From assembly GCA_035471925.1 (NCBI GenBank), contig DATIPO010000151.1, positions 55,672 through 119,671 on the forward strand: a stretch of DNA of 64,000 nt, written 5' to 3'. The first letter of the stretch is position 1, and the number at the start of each line of letters is the position of its first letter. The notes below the pieces were generated by a model. That model had not been told where the DNA came from and did no database searches. It was given only the letters and a program-made list of their open reading frames with translations. This DNA comes from JANQFM01 sp035471925 (GTDB taxonomy: Bacteria; Acidobacteriota; UBA6911; RPQK01; DATIPO01). The translations under genes and the position numbers were made by a program. Positions 51,521 through 59,613 of the stretch are shown here, in pieces.

Positions 51521-52320
51521 GTTCCCTCGCGGCTCATCCCGTCCTGGCGCTGGCCCGCAAAGATCTCTCGCGCCTCTTCGCTTCCCCCCTCGCCTACCTT
51601 CTGCTGGCGCTGTTCTATCTGGCTCTGGGAGCGCTCTTCCTCCACTTGTTGGGGGGACTGCGCAGCCAAGTTCAGGCCCTGGCGACCCAAGCCCTGCAAA
51701 GCGGCGCCGCTCCCCCCGTGGCCGACCTGCCGGCATCCCTGCTGGAGGCCTTCGTCCAAGCCCTGGCAAGCCTTCTCCTCTTCGTCGTTCCTTTGTTGGC
51801 CGTGGGACTCTTCGCCTACGAAGGGCGCCAGGGCACCCTGGAATTGCTGCTCACTTCACCGCTCACCCCGGGTCATCTCGTGGCCGGCAAGTTTCTGGCC
51901 GGGTGGGTCGTCCTGCTCTGCCTTCTGGCGCCCGCCTTGGCGCTCTGCCTGCTGACCCAGGTCTGGAGCCAGCCCGGGCTGGCTTGGCCGGCGGCCCTGC
52001 TTCCTCCCGCCGGACTGTTGCTGCTGGCCACGGCCATGTTGGCCCTGACGCTTTTCCCGGCCGCTCTGACCGATAGCCGCGTGTTGGCTGCCGTGCTGTC
52101 TTTCGTCATGCTGGCCGTCTTGTGGCTGGCCGCCTCCCTCCCCGAGATCCAAAGCGCAGGCCTCGCCCAGCTCCTGCGCTTCGTCTCCCTTCCGCGCCAT
52201 TTCGACGATTTCGCCCGCGGCGTTTTCGACACCCGCCACTTGGTCTATTACCTTTCACTCAGCGGACTGGGACTGGCCCTTTCCAGCCTGGCCGTTACTT
52301 CCCGGCGCTGGAGGAACTGA
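51517..52320 (+). CDS. ABC-2 permease, GldF-like
   Basis: 267-aa membrane protein with about six helices, beginning ARKDLSRLFASPLAYLLLAL, which is the typical N-terminal region of GldF/ABC-2 permeases. GTG start at 51517 overlaps the ATPase stop by 4 bp. It would form the membrane channel driven by the upstream ATPase. Confidence 0.9.
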   Translation: MSSLAAHPVLALARKDLSRLFASPLAYLLLALFYLALGALFLHLLGGLRSQVQALATQALQSGAAPPVADLPASLLEAFVQALASLLLFVVPLLAVGLFAYEGRQGTLELLLTSPLTPGHLVAGKFLAGWVVLLCLLAPALALCLLTQVWSQPGLAWPAALLPPAGLLLLATAMLALTLFPAALTDSRVLAAVLSFVMLAVLWLAASLPEIQSAGLAQLLRFVSLPRHFDDFARGVFDTRHLVYYLSLSGLGLALSSLAVTSRRWRN

Positions 52321-52323
52321 GGC

Positions 52324-53895
52324 ATGCCGCGCACGGGACGCATCACAGCTTGGGCGGGCGCCATTCTGCTGCTGGGCGGGGCGGCTGGAATCTGGTTCGG
52401 GCCGGCTCAGGTTCGCTGGAGCCTCCTCGTGCTCGCGACCGGCGTTCTGGTCTTGGCCTTCTCCCTCATGCTCGTCCGCTGGAACGGCAACCATCCCAGG
52501 CTGAGAGCCGCCGGCGCCAGCGGATTCTACTGGCGCAGCCTCGTTCTGGCCCTCCTGGCCCTGTCGGGGACGGTTGTGGTGAACGTATTCAGCGCTGACT
52601 GCTATCGGCGCATCGATCTCACGTCCGCGGGACTCTATTCGCTCTCCCCCAAAAGCGCCGCCGTGCTGGGAGAGACCCACATCCCCATCCAGCTTCTGGC
52701 CTTCATCCGTGATCCAGCGGCGGTGGAATCGTTGCACCAACTGATGCAGCGCTACCGATCGCTCAGCGATCAACTCGAGTACCGCATCGTCGATCCCCAG
52801 CAACAACCCGAGTTGGCCCGCCGGTACTCGGTTGAAACGCCGACCCAGGCGGTGGTGCAAAGCCGACTGGGAAGGCACAAGGTCGACATCCTCACGCCCT
52901 TCCAGCAGTGGCGCAACGACAACGAACAGCGAATCACCTCGGCCATTCTCAAGGTAGGACGCCTGGAGCCCAAGAAGGTCTACTTCGTGCAGGGACACGG
53001 CGAGCGTGACTTGGAGGATGGGAGCGAAGAGGGCTTCCGTTTAGCGGCTGAAGCGCTGCGGGCCCAGCGCTACCAGGTTGAAACGCTCTCGCTGGCTCAC
53101 GGCGAAGCCGTCCCCGAGGACGCCGACGTGGTGATTTCGGCGGGTCCTCAAATCGACTTTCAGCCGAGGGAAGCGGAAGCGCTTCACGCTTACCTGCGGG
53201 GCGGCGGACGCCTCATGATCCTGGTCGACCCCCTCACCGATTTCTCCATGATCAGCTTTCTGGCCCCTTACGGATTGGCGCTGGGCCACGACCTGGTGCT
53301 CGACGAGTCGGCCTCGGATCCTGGTTTGGGAGCGATCGCGCCGATGGCCATCCTCGACCGTCAGCACCCGTCGACGCGCCCCATTTTCGGCTATCGGGTG
53401 GTGTTCCCCCGAGCCCAAAGCGTGCAACGGCGCTCCAGCGCGCTGGGATACGAGACCCGCGGCCTGTCCTCGACCTCGCCCGTCAGTTGGAGCGAAAGCC
53501 GGGCCGCAGCCGGAGTCCACAGCTTCGATTCGGAAGACGACCGGCGCGGACCTCATTTCGTGGCGGTAGCCGCCGCCAAATCCCTGACACGAGACGCCTC
53601 TGACCCCGATTCCCAAGCCCGCATCGTGCTGGTGGGAGACTCCGACTTCGCCGCCAACGCCTACCTCGGACGCTACCGCAACGGGGATCTCTTCCTCTTG
53701 GCGGTGCAGTGGCTGGCGGGAGATGCCGAGGTCCTCGACATCCCGCCACCCAGTCCCGTGGACCGCCATCTCGACCTGCCGCCGGGGGGCCTGCGCGTCC
53801 TGCGCTGGACGCTCTTGCTGGTCCTGCCTTTCTTGCCCCTGCTGGCGGGTCTATGGACGTGGCGACGGCGAGCCGCTGAAGAGGATGCCGCCTGA
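52324..53895 (+). CDS. GldG-like auxiliary membrane protein
   Basis: 523-aa protein with N-terminal membrane helices (~8-45 and ~68-90), a large periplasmic segment starting DLTSAGLYSLSPKSAAVL (the GldG/Gldg family hallmark), and a C-terminal membrane helix (~495-515, LLLVLPFLPLLAG). It starts 3 bp after the permease stop. In GldAFG systems it completes the complex and may recognise substrate. Confidence 0.9.
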   Translation: MPRTGRITAWAGAILLLGGAAGIWFGPAQVRWSLLVLATGVLVLAFSLMLVRWNGNHPRLRAAGASGFYWRSLVLALLALSGTVVVNVFSADCYRRIDLTSAGLYSLSPKSAAVLGETHIPIQLLAFIRDPAAVESLHQLMQRYRSLSDQLEYRIVDPQQQPELARRYSVETPTQAVVQSRLGRHKVDILTPFQQWRNDNEQRITSAILKVGRLEPKKVYFVQGHGERDLEDGSEEGFRLAAEALRAQRYQVETLSLAHGEAVPEDADVVISAGPQIDFQPREAEALHAYLRGGGRLMILVDPLTDFSMISFLAPYGLALGHDLVLDESASDPGLGAIAPMAILDRQHPSTRPIFGYRVVFPRAQSVQRRSSALGYETRGLSSTSPVSWSESRAAAGVHSFDSEDDRRGPHFVAVAAAKSLTRDASDPDSQARIVLVGDSDFAANAYLGRYRNGDLFLLAVQWLAGDAEVLDIPPPSPVDRHLDLPPGGLRVLRWTLLLVLPFLPLLAGLWTWRRRAAEEDAA

Positions 53896-54090
53896 TCGGC
53901 GAGGGCCATCGAGGCAGCCGGCCCTGAATCCTAAGCCCGCGTCACGGCATCTATAAATCTGCATGGCCATGGGAGGCGGTCCTGCAAAAATGCAACGAGA
54001 ATTCTTAAACCAACGTGAGAAAGGCTGGGGACTACTCGGGGCCTCGCGACCCGACCGACGGCGGACATCAATGAAACGGGACATTCGACT

Positions 54091-55224
54091 ATGGAAATAG
54101 GAATCACCTGCTACCCCACTTATGGCGGAAGCGGCATTGTCGCCACCGAATTGGGACAGCACTTGGCCCGCCGCGGACATATCGTTCATTTCATCAGCTC
54201 ATCACTGCCCAACCGGCTTATGGAACTGGGAGACAACATCTTCTTCCACGAAGTCGAGCCCATGAACTATCCCCTCTTCGAGTACGTCCCCTACGACTTG
54301 GCCCTGGCTACAAAGATGGTGGACGTGGCTTCCTGCCACGATCTCGACTTGCTGCATGTTCACTACGCCATTCCCCACGCCATCAGCGGCTATCTGGCCC
54401 GCGAGATGATGCGTCCCAAGTGCTTGCCCGTCATTACTACCCTGCACGGAACCGACATTACGCTGGTGGGAAAAGACCATTCCTACCTCTCCATCACCCG
54501 CTTCGGCATCGAGCAAAGCGATGGAGTCACCGCGGTCAGCGAATTTCTGCGCCAAGCCACCTTGGAAGAATTCGTGGACGTCGACATCCGCACCATTCCC
54601 AACTTCGTGGACGTCGAACGTGTGCGGCGCATGGAGTCGCCCGAACTGCGCTCCCGCTTCGCACCCAACGGCGAGAAGATCCTGGTTCACACCTCCAATT
54701 TCCGGCCCGTCAAGCGGGTGCAGGACGTTGTGCACGTATTCGACAAGGTGCAGCAGCAAGTTCCCGCCGTCCTGCTCATGATGGGGGACGGGGTGGAGCG
54801 CTCAAAGGCCCAGCATCTGGCACGTCAATTGGGACTCTCCAAGAAGATCTTCTTTGTAGGGATGGTGGGAATGGTGGAAAGCTATCTGTCCATCTGCGAC
54901 CTGATGCTGCTTCCCTCCGAAACCGAAAGCTTCGGATTGGCTGCTCTGGAAGCCATGGCCTGCAAGGTCCCGGTCGTGGCCACCGACGTAGGCGGACTGC
55001 CCGAAGTGGTGACGCCGGCCGTCAATGGCTTCCTGAGTCCGCTGGGGGACATCGCCGACATGGCCGCCAAATCACTGCAGATCCTCCACCCTGACAACCT
55101 GACCGGATTCGCCGAACGGGCCCGCCAAACCGCCGTCGAACGCTTCTCCATCGACAAGGTGGTTCCCATGTACGAGAAGTACTACCAGGAAGTCCTCGAC
55201 CGCCAGCCGGTGGGTTGTTCCTGA
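54091..55224 (+). CDS. bshA: N-acetyl-alpha-D-glucosaminyl L-malate synthase (bacillithiol synthesis)
   Basis: 377-aa GT4 glycosyltransferase. The N-terminus GITCYPTYGGSGIVATELG, HVHYAIPHA, and SNFRPVKRVQDV are the pattern of BshA, first enzyme of bacillithiol synthesis, joining UDP-GlcNAc and L-malate. The glycosyl-donor motif SETESFGLAALEAMA lies near residue 270. bshB and bshC are not in view. With the CoA-disulfide-reductase-like gene at 30.9-32.6 kb it suggests bacillithiol as a low-molecular-weight thiol here. Start ATG 54091 has a GGGA SD-like at 9 nt. Confidence 0.92.
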   Translation: MEIGITCYPTYGGSGIVATELGQHLARRGHIVHFISSSLPNRLMELGDNIFFHEVEPMNYPLFEYVPYDLALATKMVDVASCHDLDLLHVHYAIPHAISGYLAREMMRPKCLPVITTLHGTDITLVGKDHSYLSITRFGIEQSDGVTAVSEFLRQATLEEFVDVDIRTIPNFVDVERVRRMESPELRSRFAPNGEKILVHTSNFRPVKRVQDVVHVFDKVQQQVPAVLLMMGDGVERSKAQHLARQLGLSKKIFFVGMVGMVESYLSICDLMLLPSETESFGLAALEAMACKVPVVATDVGGLPEVVTPAVNGFLSPLGDIADMAAKSLQILHPDNLTGFAERARQTAVERFSIDKVVPMYEKYYQEVLDRQPVGCS

Positions 55225-55257
55225 CCCGTTCGAACTTCGAAAATCGAACCTCGAACT

Positions 55258-56268
55258 TCAATCCCACTGGTCCCGGATAAACTCTTCGACCTCATCCCAA
55301 TAGTCGATGCCGGTGCCGTCCGAGAGGCGCAGGCCGTGGTTGGCGTCGGGATAGAGTTTGTAGTGGAAGGGCTTGCCTTCTTCGATGAGGCGGTCGAGGT
55401 GGACCACGCATTCGGGGATCTGGATGCTGCGGTCCTTCTCGCCCAGGATCCACAGGGTGGGTGCGGTCATGATGCGCAGGGAGGGCAGGGGATCAAATCC
55501 GCGAGGACCCTTGAACTCAGCCAGGAGACGGCGGATTTTCCGCTCAGAGAGATCGCTCGGGCCTCCCGGATGTTCGCCGGTCAGGCGGCTGTAGTAGATC
55601 TCTTCGCCCACGGTCACGGTGGGTCCCGAGACGATGACCGCGAAGGACACCAGGGAAGACTGGGCGGCGGCCTTTGGGATGATCCAGCCGGCTTGGCTGA
55701 ATCCCAGCAGCCCGATGCGGCGGCGGTCGATCCTGGGATGCTGTGAGAGAAAGCGGACGCCCGCCAAGGCGTCCTCGGCCAGCAGCCCCAGCATGTGCTC
55801 GCTGTTGGCGGGTCCGATGCCGCTGTAAAGTCCCGAGGAGCGCCCCACGCCCCGTTTGTCGTAGATGAGGACGGCGAATCCGCGCGGCACCATTTCGTCC
55901 ACCACGCGCCGCAGTCCCCGGCGGGTCAGGCGTCCTGAGCCGTGAACGGCCACCAGTGCGGGATGAGGTCCGGGACCCTGGGGGAGCACCAAGTCGCCGG
56001 CAAGCACGGCCTCGTTGCTTTCAAAGTGGATGTCGTCGGGCTCTTTCGAGGCGGTCGCCACAAAACCGGCGGCGTGGGCGCTCTCACCTGATGAGCCGCT
56101 CGGTCCGCTTCCCGAACCGGCTCCCACTCCGCCGCCGCCCAGGAACCAGACGATTCCCACGGGGAGCAGGGCCACTCCGAAGACCACGGCCAGCAGTATC
56201 AGTGCGGACTTGAGATTGCGCCTGAATTCCTGGCGGGCGGCTTCTGTGCGGTCTCTGGGCCGGTCCAT
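55258..56268 (-). CDS. Membrane-anchored alpha/beta hydrolase
   Basis: 336-aa hydrolase. An N-terminal membrane helix (SALILLAVVFGVALLPVGIVW, ~17-37) and Gly/Ser-rich linker (GGGGVGAGSGSGPSGSS) precede the fold. The oxyanion region is VAVHGSGRL, the nucleophile is the Ser of GFSQAG, and a late ANHGLR holds the His. Similar to prolyl-oligopeptidase-type or dienelactone hydrolases; substrate unknown. The catalytic domain should lie outside the cytoplasm. Confidence 0.87.
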   Translation of the reverse strand: MDRPRDRTEAARQEFRRNLKSALILLAVVFGVALLPVGIVWFLGGGGVGAGSGSGPSGSSGESAHAAGFVATASKEPDDIHFESNEAVLAGDLVLPQGPGPHPALVAVHGSGRLTRRGLRRVVDEMVPRGFAVLIYDKRGVGRSSGLYSGIGPANSEHMLGLLAEDALAGVRFLSQHPRIDRRRIGLLGFSQAGWIIPKAAAQSSLVSFAVIVSGPTVTVGEEIYYSRLTGEHPGGPSDLSERKIRRLLAEFKGPRGFDPLPSLRIMTAPTLWILGEKDRSIQIPECVVHLDRLIEEGKPFHYKLYPDANHGLRLSDGTGIDYWDEVEEFIRDQWD

Positions 56269-56571
56269 TGAGCGCGTCCTTAAAGTAAGGAGGCCAAAAA
56301 ACGGAGCCGTCGACGCCGATTGAAAGGATGGAAACCCGACGCCGACGGCTCCTCCCCCGACAACCTATAGTCTACTGGAGAAAGGTGCCTCTTTGCCAAG
56401 CGGCCAACCGACGGAAGTCAACTGCTCCCTGCCGCCGACCGCCGTATTGTCTCCCTTCCATTCTCGCACGCCGGCCGGGGAAATCGGCAAAAAATTCACA
56501 AGTCCCACTTTCTTGCAGGCTCAGTAGTAGAGGTCAAGAGGTTGTTCCGTGGGGACGGTAGGATGTGCCCA
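56269..56571. other. Intergenic region with minus-strand terminator
   Basis: 303 bases, no gene. It holds the terminator at 56296-56352 and otherwise no recognisable signal. Confidence 0.55.
56296..56352 (-). terminator. Rho-independent terminator after the anti-sigma gene
   Basis: Read on the minus strand: arm GGAGCCGTCG, about 30 nt with further internal pairing (GGCGTCG/CGGCGT), arm CGACGGCTCC, then G and TTTTTT. Correct place for ending the sigma/anti-sigma transcript, about 220 nt after the stop. Confidence 0.65.
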
Positions 56572-57357
56572 TCAGAGCAGGTTCTCGAGGGTGGGCAGGA
56601 GGGCTCGGGCGAAAAGCTGGGCCTGCTCGCGCTCCTTTTCCTGAGAAACCAGGTAGACGAAGTAGCCCTCGGTCTCCAAGGCGAAGACCGTGGCCTCCTG
56701 GCCGTGAAGAATACTGACGTCGAGAGAGCCTATGACTTGCCGTACCAGGTCCTCCCGCTGGGCCAGAATCTCGCGGGGGGCCCGGGCCTCGATGACCACC
56801 GAAAACCGGGCCCGGCTGCTTCGGGAACGGAAATTGTAGTGGAAGAACTCGACCCCTTCGGCCTGGCAGTAGTGGCCCATCGTAAGCTCGTATTCGTCCG
56901 GGAGCGATGCCAGGGCTTGGTCGATTTCAGGGCTGGTCACCGCGATGGGCAGCGGCGGCTGCTGGGCGACTTCCTGACACTGGAAGTGGTCCCTGAGGGC
57001 CTGATAGTAGTGATCGACCGCCGAAGCCGTCAGGGGAAAGAACTGCCAAACCAAATAGAGGGCCAGTGTAGCCACAATGAAGCCCGCCGCCCGGCGCAAA
57101 TAGCGAAGGACGCCGGGGGAGCCGTCGAGACCGCCGACGATGCGTCCCTTCAGCCCGTCAGGGACCGGCTGGTTGTGCCAGGCTTGACGCAGCGATTCCC
57201 GCATCTGCTCCCGCGCCTGCTGCTCGTTGTCGCAGGAGGCGCAGTGTTCCAGATGACTGAGAATCTCGCGATTGGACTCCACCGACAATTCACCCGATAT
57301 GAAATCATCGAGGAGCTGCAAGGTCTTGCCGCAACCGCGTGGCTGATGTCGTGTCAT
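56572..57357 (-). CDS. Zinc-finger anti-sigma factor
   Basis: 261-aa anti-sigma factor. The zinc-binding anti-sigma (ZAS) motif His-x3-Cys-x2-Cys reads HLEHCASC near residue 40 in the cytoplasmic N-terminal domain, with a membrane helix at ~102-118 (AGFIVATLALYLVWQF) and a periplasmic C-terminal domain. It would hold the ECF sigma encoded just upstream until an envelope signal triggers release. ATG 57357 is inferred; an upstream alternative at 57411 adds 18 residues. The C-terminal domain is not a family I recognise. Confidence 0.85.
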   Translation of the reverse strand: MTRHQPRGCGKTLQLLDDFISGELSVESNREILSHLEHCASCDNEQQAREQMRESLRQAWHNQPVPDGLKGRIVGGLDGSPGVLRYLRRAAGFIVATLALYLVWQFFPLTASAVDHYYQALRDHFQCQEVAQQPPLPIAVTSPEIDQALASLPDEYELTMGHYCQAEGVEFFHYNFRSRSSRARFSVVIEARAPREILAQREDLVRQVIGSLDVSILHGQEATVFALETEGYFVYLVSQEKEREQAQLFARALLPTLENLL

Positions 57358-57474
57358 CACTTTCGTTACTCTAACTTGGCGGGACCGGAGTTGCTGTCGG
57401 CTACTTAACAATTGCGACGATAACCGATCCCGCTTTCCTCTATTGTCGGATCTCCAACGCTGGAGACCCTAATA

Positions 57475-57999
57475 TCAGGCTGTTTTGTCTCCCTGCGAAG
57501 CCTCCAAGAACTTCCGCCGGAACATCTTGCGGCCCCGGTTGAGGCGCGACATGATGGTCCCTAAAGGAAGGTCGAGGATGTCGGCGATTTCCTGATAGGT
57601 GAAGCCTTCAGCGTCGGCCAGTACCAGGACCGTGCGGTAGTGCTCCGGCAGCGATCGGATGACCTGAAGCACTTCGCCGCTTTCCAAGTGCCGCGTCTCG
57701 GAGGCTTCGACAGCCAGATATTCTTCTGACACGTCCTCGATCTCCACCCATTGGAAACGCCCCTGCTTGCGCAGGTGCTTTCCCCGGACGCGGAAGAGGA
57801 TGCGGAAGAGCCAGGCTTTGCAGTCGGTACCCGGCTGATAGCCGGCGAAGGACTTCCAGGCTTCTTGGTAAGTCTCTTGAACGAAGTCTTCGGCCAGCGA
57901 CGGATTGCGCGACAGACCCAGAGCGGCGCGGTAGAGGGCTTGCCGGTGAGGCAGGGCCTCCTGCTGAAAGATCGTCCGTCGTTTGCGACCGAAAACCAC
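57475..57999 (-). CDS. ECF RNA polymerase sigma factor
   Basis: 174-aa sigma-70 family ECF factor. Sigma region 2 (ALGLSRNPSLAEDFVQETYQ then AWLFRILFRVRGKHLRK) and region 4 (LPEHYRTVLVLADAEGFTYQ then IADILDLPLGTIMSRLNRG) are complete. It starts with GTG at 57999, 6 nt after TAAACT with a TTGGAC -35 at 18 bp, so the mRNA is probably leaderless. The anti-sigma gene follows on the same strand. Together they form a membrane stress-response unit. Confidence 0.94.
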   Translation of the reverse strand: MVFGRKRRTIFQQEALPHRQALYRAALGLSRNPSLAEDFVQETYQEAWKSFAGYQPGTDCKAWLFRILFRVRGKHLRKQGRFQWVEIEDVSEEYLAVEASETRHLESGEVLQVIRSLPEHYRTVLVLADAEGFTYQEIADILDLPLGTIMSRLNRGRKMFRRKFLEASQGDKTA

Positions 58000-58005
58000 G
58001 TCATG

Positions 58006-58035
58006 AGTTTAGCGGCCTTTTCCATTGGCGTCCAA
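58006..58035 (-). promoter_or_regulatory. Promoter of the ECF sigma gene
   Basis: Minus strand: TTGGAC (-35) , 18 bp, TAAACT (-10), 6 nt, GTG start. A housekeeping-like promoter giving a leaderless message. Confidence 0.55.
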
Positions 58036-58068
58036 AGAACTCTGTGCAACTGACGTCATGTCAAAACA

Positions 58069-58806
58069 TTAACAAATGCTCCTTGCCGTGCTGCTTCCGT
58101 TGCCGGGCACGGCATCGGTCAGGGTGGCCATGCGCTTCATGTTGATGAGCAGTTTGCGTCCCTGGTATTCGATGAATCCTTTCTTGCGGAACCCCGACAT
58201 GATGGTTGAAACATGGGGCCGGTTGGCGCCGATCAGGCGGGCCAGATGCTCGTGGGAAAGGGCGAAGCGCAACTTGCGCACGCAGTCTTGAGAGACGATT
58301 TCCTTTCCGTGGCTGGTGCCCAGCTTGATCAGGGTCTGAGCCAGACGTTCCTCGGTGCCCATGAAACTGAGCGACTTGATGTCTTCCCGCGCCTCGCCCA
58401 GCTTCTCGCTCAGGATGCGAATGAAATTGAGCGCCAGGCTGGGACGCTGGGTCAGCAGCCTCACGAAGTCCTTGCGGGAAATCACCCCCACCCAGCATTC
58501 CTCGTGTGCGGTGGCCTCCGATTGATGGGCCGGGCGGGGACCCAGGATGTTCTCTCCCAAAACGTCGCCGGTCTTGAAAAAGCCCACGATGCGCTCTTTG
58601 CCGCCTTCATCTCCCACCGCTGAGCGGACGCTTCCGCGAAAGAGGATGTAGATGAAGTTGGCGGGTTCGCCGCGCTCAAAAAGCGTATCGCCTTTGGCGT
58701 AGAGCCGGTCTTTGCAGATGCCGGCGACGGCCTCGATGTCCTCTTCGCCCAGGTTCTCCATCAGTCCGCACTGCTTGAGATGCCAGAGCTTGTCCATGTT
58801 GGCCAT
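58069..58806 (-). CDS. Crp/Fnr-family transcription regulator
   Basis: 245-aa regulator. An N-terminal cyclic-nucleotide-binding-like beta barrel (DTLFERGEPANFIYILFRGS) is followed by a dimer helix and a C-terminal HTH (ALSHEHLARLIGANRPHVS). The Cys set of Fnr [4Fe-4S] sensing is not present. ATG 58806 has GGAG at good spacing; ATG 58839 is an alternative adding 11 residues. The gene is immediately upstream of the ECF sigma gene on the same strand (69 bp). Confidence 0.9.
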   Translation of the reverse strand: MANMDKLWHLKQCGLMENLGEEDIEAVAGICKDRLYAKGDTLFERGEPANFIYILFRGSVRSAVGDEGGKERIVGFFKTGDVLGENILGPRPAHQSEATAHEECWVGVISRKDFVRLLTQRPSLALNFIRILSEKLGEAREDIKSLSFMGTEERLAQTLIKLGTSHGKEIVSQDCVRKLRFALSHEHLARLIGANRPHVSTIMSGFRKKGFIEYQGRKLLINMKRMATLTDAVPGNGSSTARSIC

Positions 58807-58965
58807 TTCTTTGCTCCGAATCTGAGGTGTCGTGCTCATAGTCCCTTGCTTGCTCCCTTCACCTTTATGAAATGTTGACAGGTCACCCATTCATTCCCGA
58901 AACTTCCGTTTTTTTCTGTCGGGGCAAGCGCAGGCCGCCGGCTGTTGGAGGCAGGCCCTCTCTGT

Positions 58966-58971
58966 TAGAAT
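58966..58971 (+). promoter_or_regulatory. Candidate -10 for the RpiB-like gene
   Basis: TAGAAT 19 nt before ATG 58991; a GGGGAGG Shine-Dalgarno lies between. -35 poorly defined. Confidence 0.35.
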
Positions 58972-58990
58972 CGAAAACCTGGGGAGGATC

Positions 58991-59581
58991 ATGGCCAAAA
59001 TCATCCTGCAAGAAGACCTGCAAGGCATTCCCGAGGGTGGGACGTTCGCCGTTCCCGAGGGAGCGGTGATCTCCGATTTGGCGCGCGAGGCGGCATACAA
59101 GCGTGGGATCGTCCTGCAAGAGTCCTCGGGCGGCCTGATTGCCTTGGGGGCCGATCACGGCGGATTCGCCATGAAAGAAGAGGTCAAGGCGCTGTTGCAG
59201 GAGCTGGGACACGAAGTCCACGACGTGGGGGTCTTCGACGAATCCCCCGTCGATTATCCCGACATCGCCTTTCAGGTGGCCCTGGCCGTCTCTCAGGGGC
59301 GCTGCCGCTGGGGCATTCTGGTGGACGGCGCGGGCATCGGATCCTGCATGGCCGCCAACAAAGTTCCAGGCGTGCGGGCGGCCCTCTGTTATGACGAAGC
59401 AACGGCCCGCAACAGTCGTCAGCACAACTACGCCAACGTCCTCACCCTGGGCGGACGCATGATCTCCAGCCAAAGCATGCGTACCATCGTCCGCACTTGG
59501 CTCGACACTCCCTACGGCGAAGAGCGCCACGGTCGCCGCGTCGAGAAGATCATGGACATTGAACGGAAGTACCTGCGCTGA
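58991..59581 (+). CDS. RpiB/LacAB-family sugar-phosphate isomerase-like protein with N-terminal extension
   Basis: 196-aa protein. Residues ~49-195 form an RpiB/LacA/LacB fold (IALGADHGGFAMKEEVK, GIGSCMAANKVPGVRAALC, HNYANVLTLGGR). Odd point: where RpiB has the catalytic Cys (CGTGIG) this protein has Asp112 (DGAGIG), with Cys119 a few residues on. The first ~48 residues (EGAVISDLAREAAYKRGI) are an extra segment absent from plain RpiB and reminiscent of tags on microcompartment-associated proteins; that link is inference. It may isomerise a sugar phosphate by a changed mechanism or act on another substrate. Strong GGGGAGG Shine-Dalgarno. Confidence 0.85.
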   Translation: MAKIILQEDLQGIPEGGTFAVPEGAVISDLAREAAYKRGIVLQESSGGLIALGADHGGFAMKEEVKALLQELGHEVHDVGVFDESPVDYPDIAFQVALAVSQGRCRWGILVDGAGIGSCMAANKVPGVRAALCYDEATARNSRQHNYANVLTLGGRMISSQSMRTIVRTWLDTPYGEERHGRRVEKIMDIERKYLR

Positions 59582-59613
59582 AGAGCGCCGGGAATCAAAG
59601 CGAAGAAATCCTC

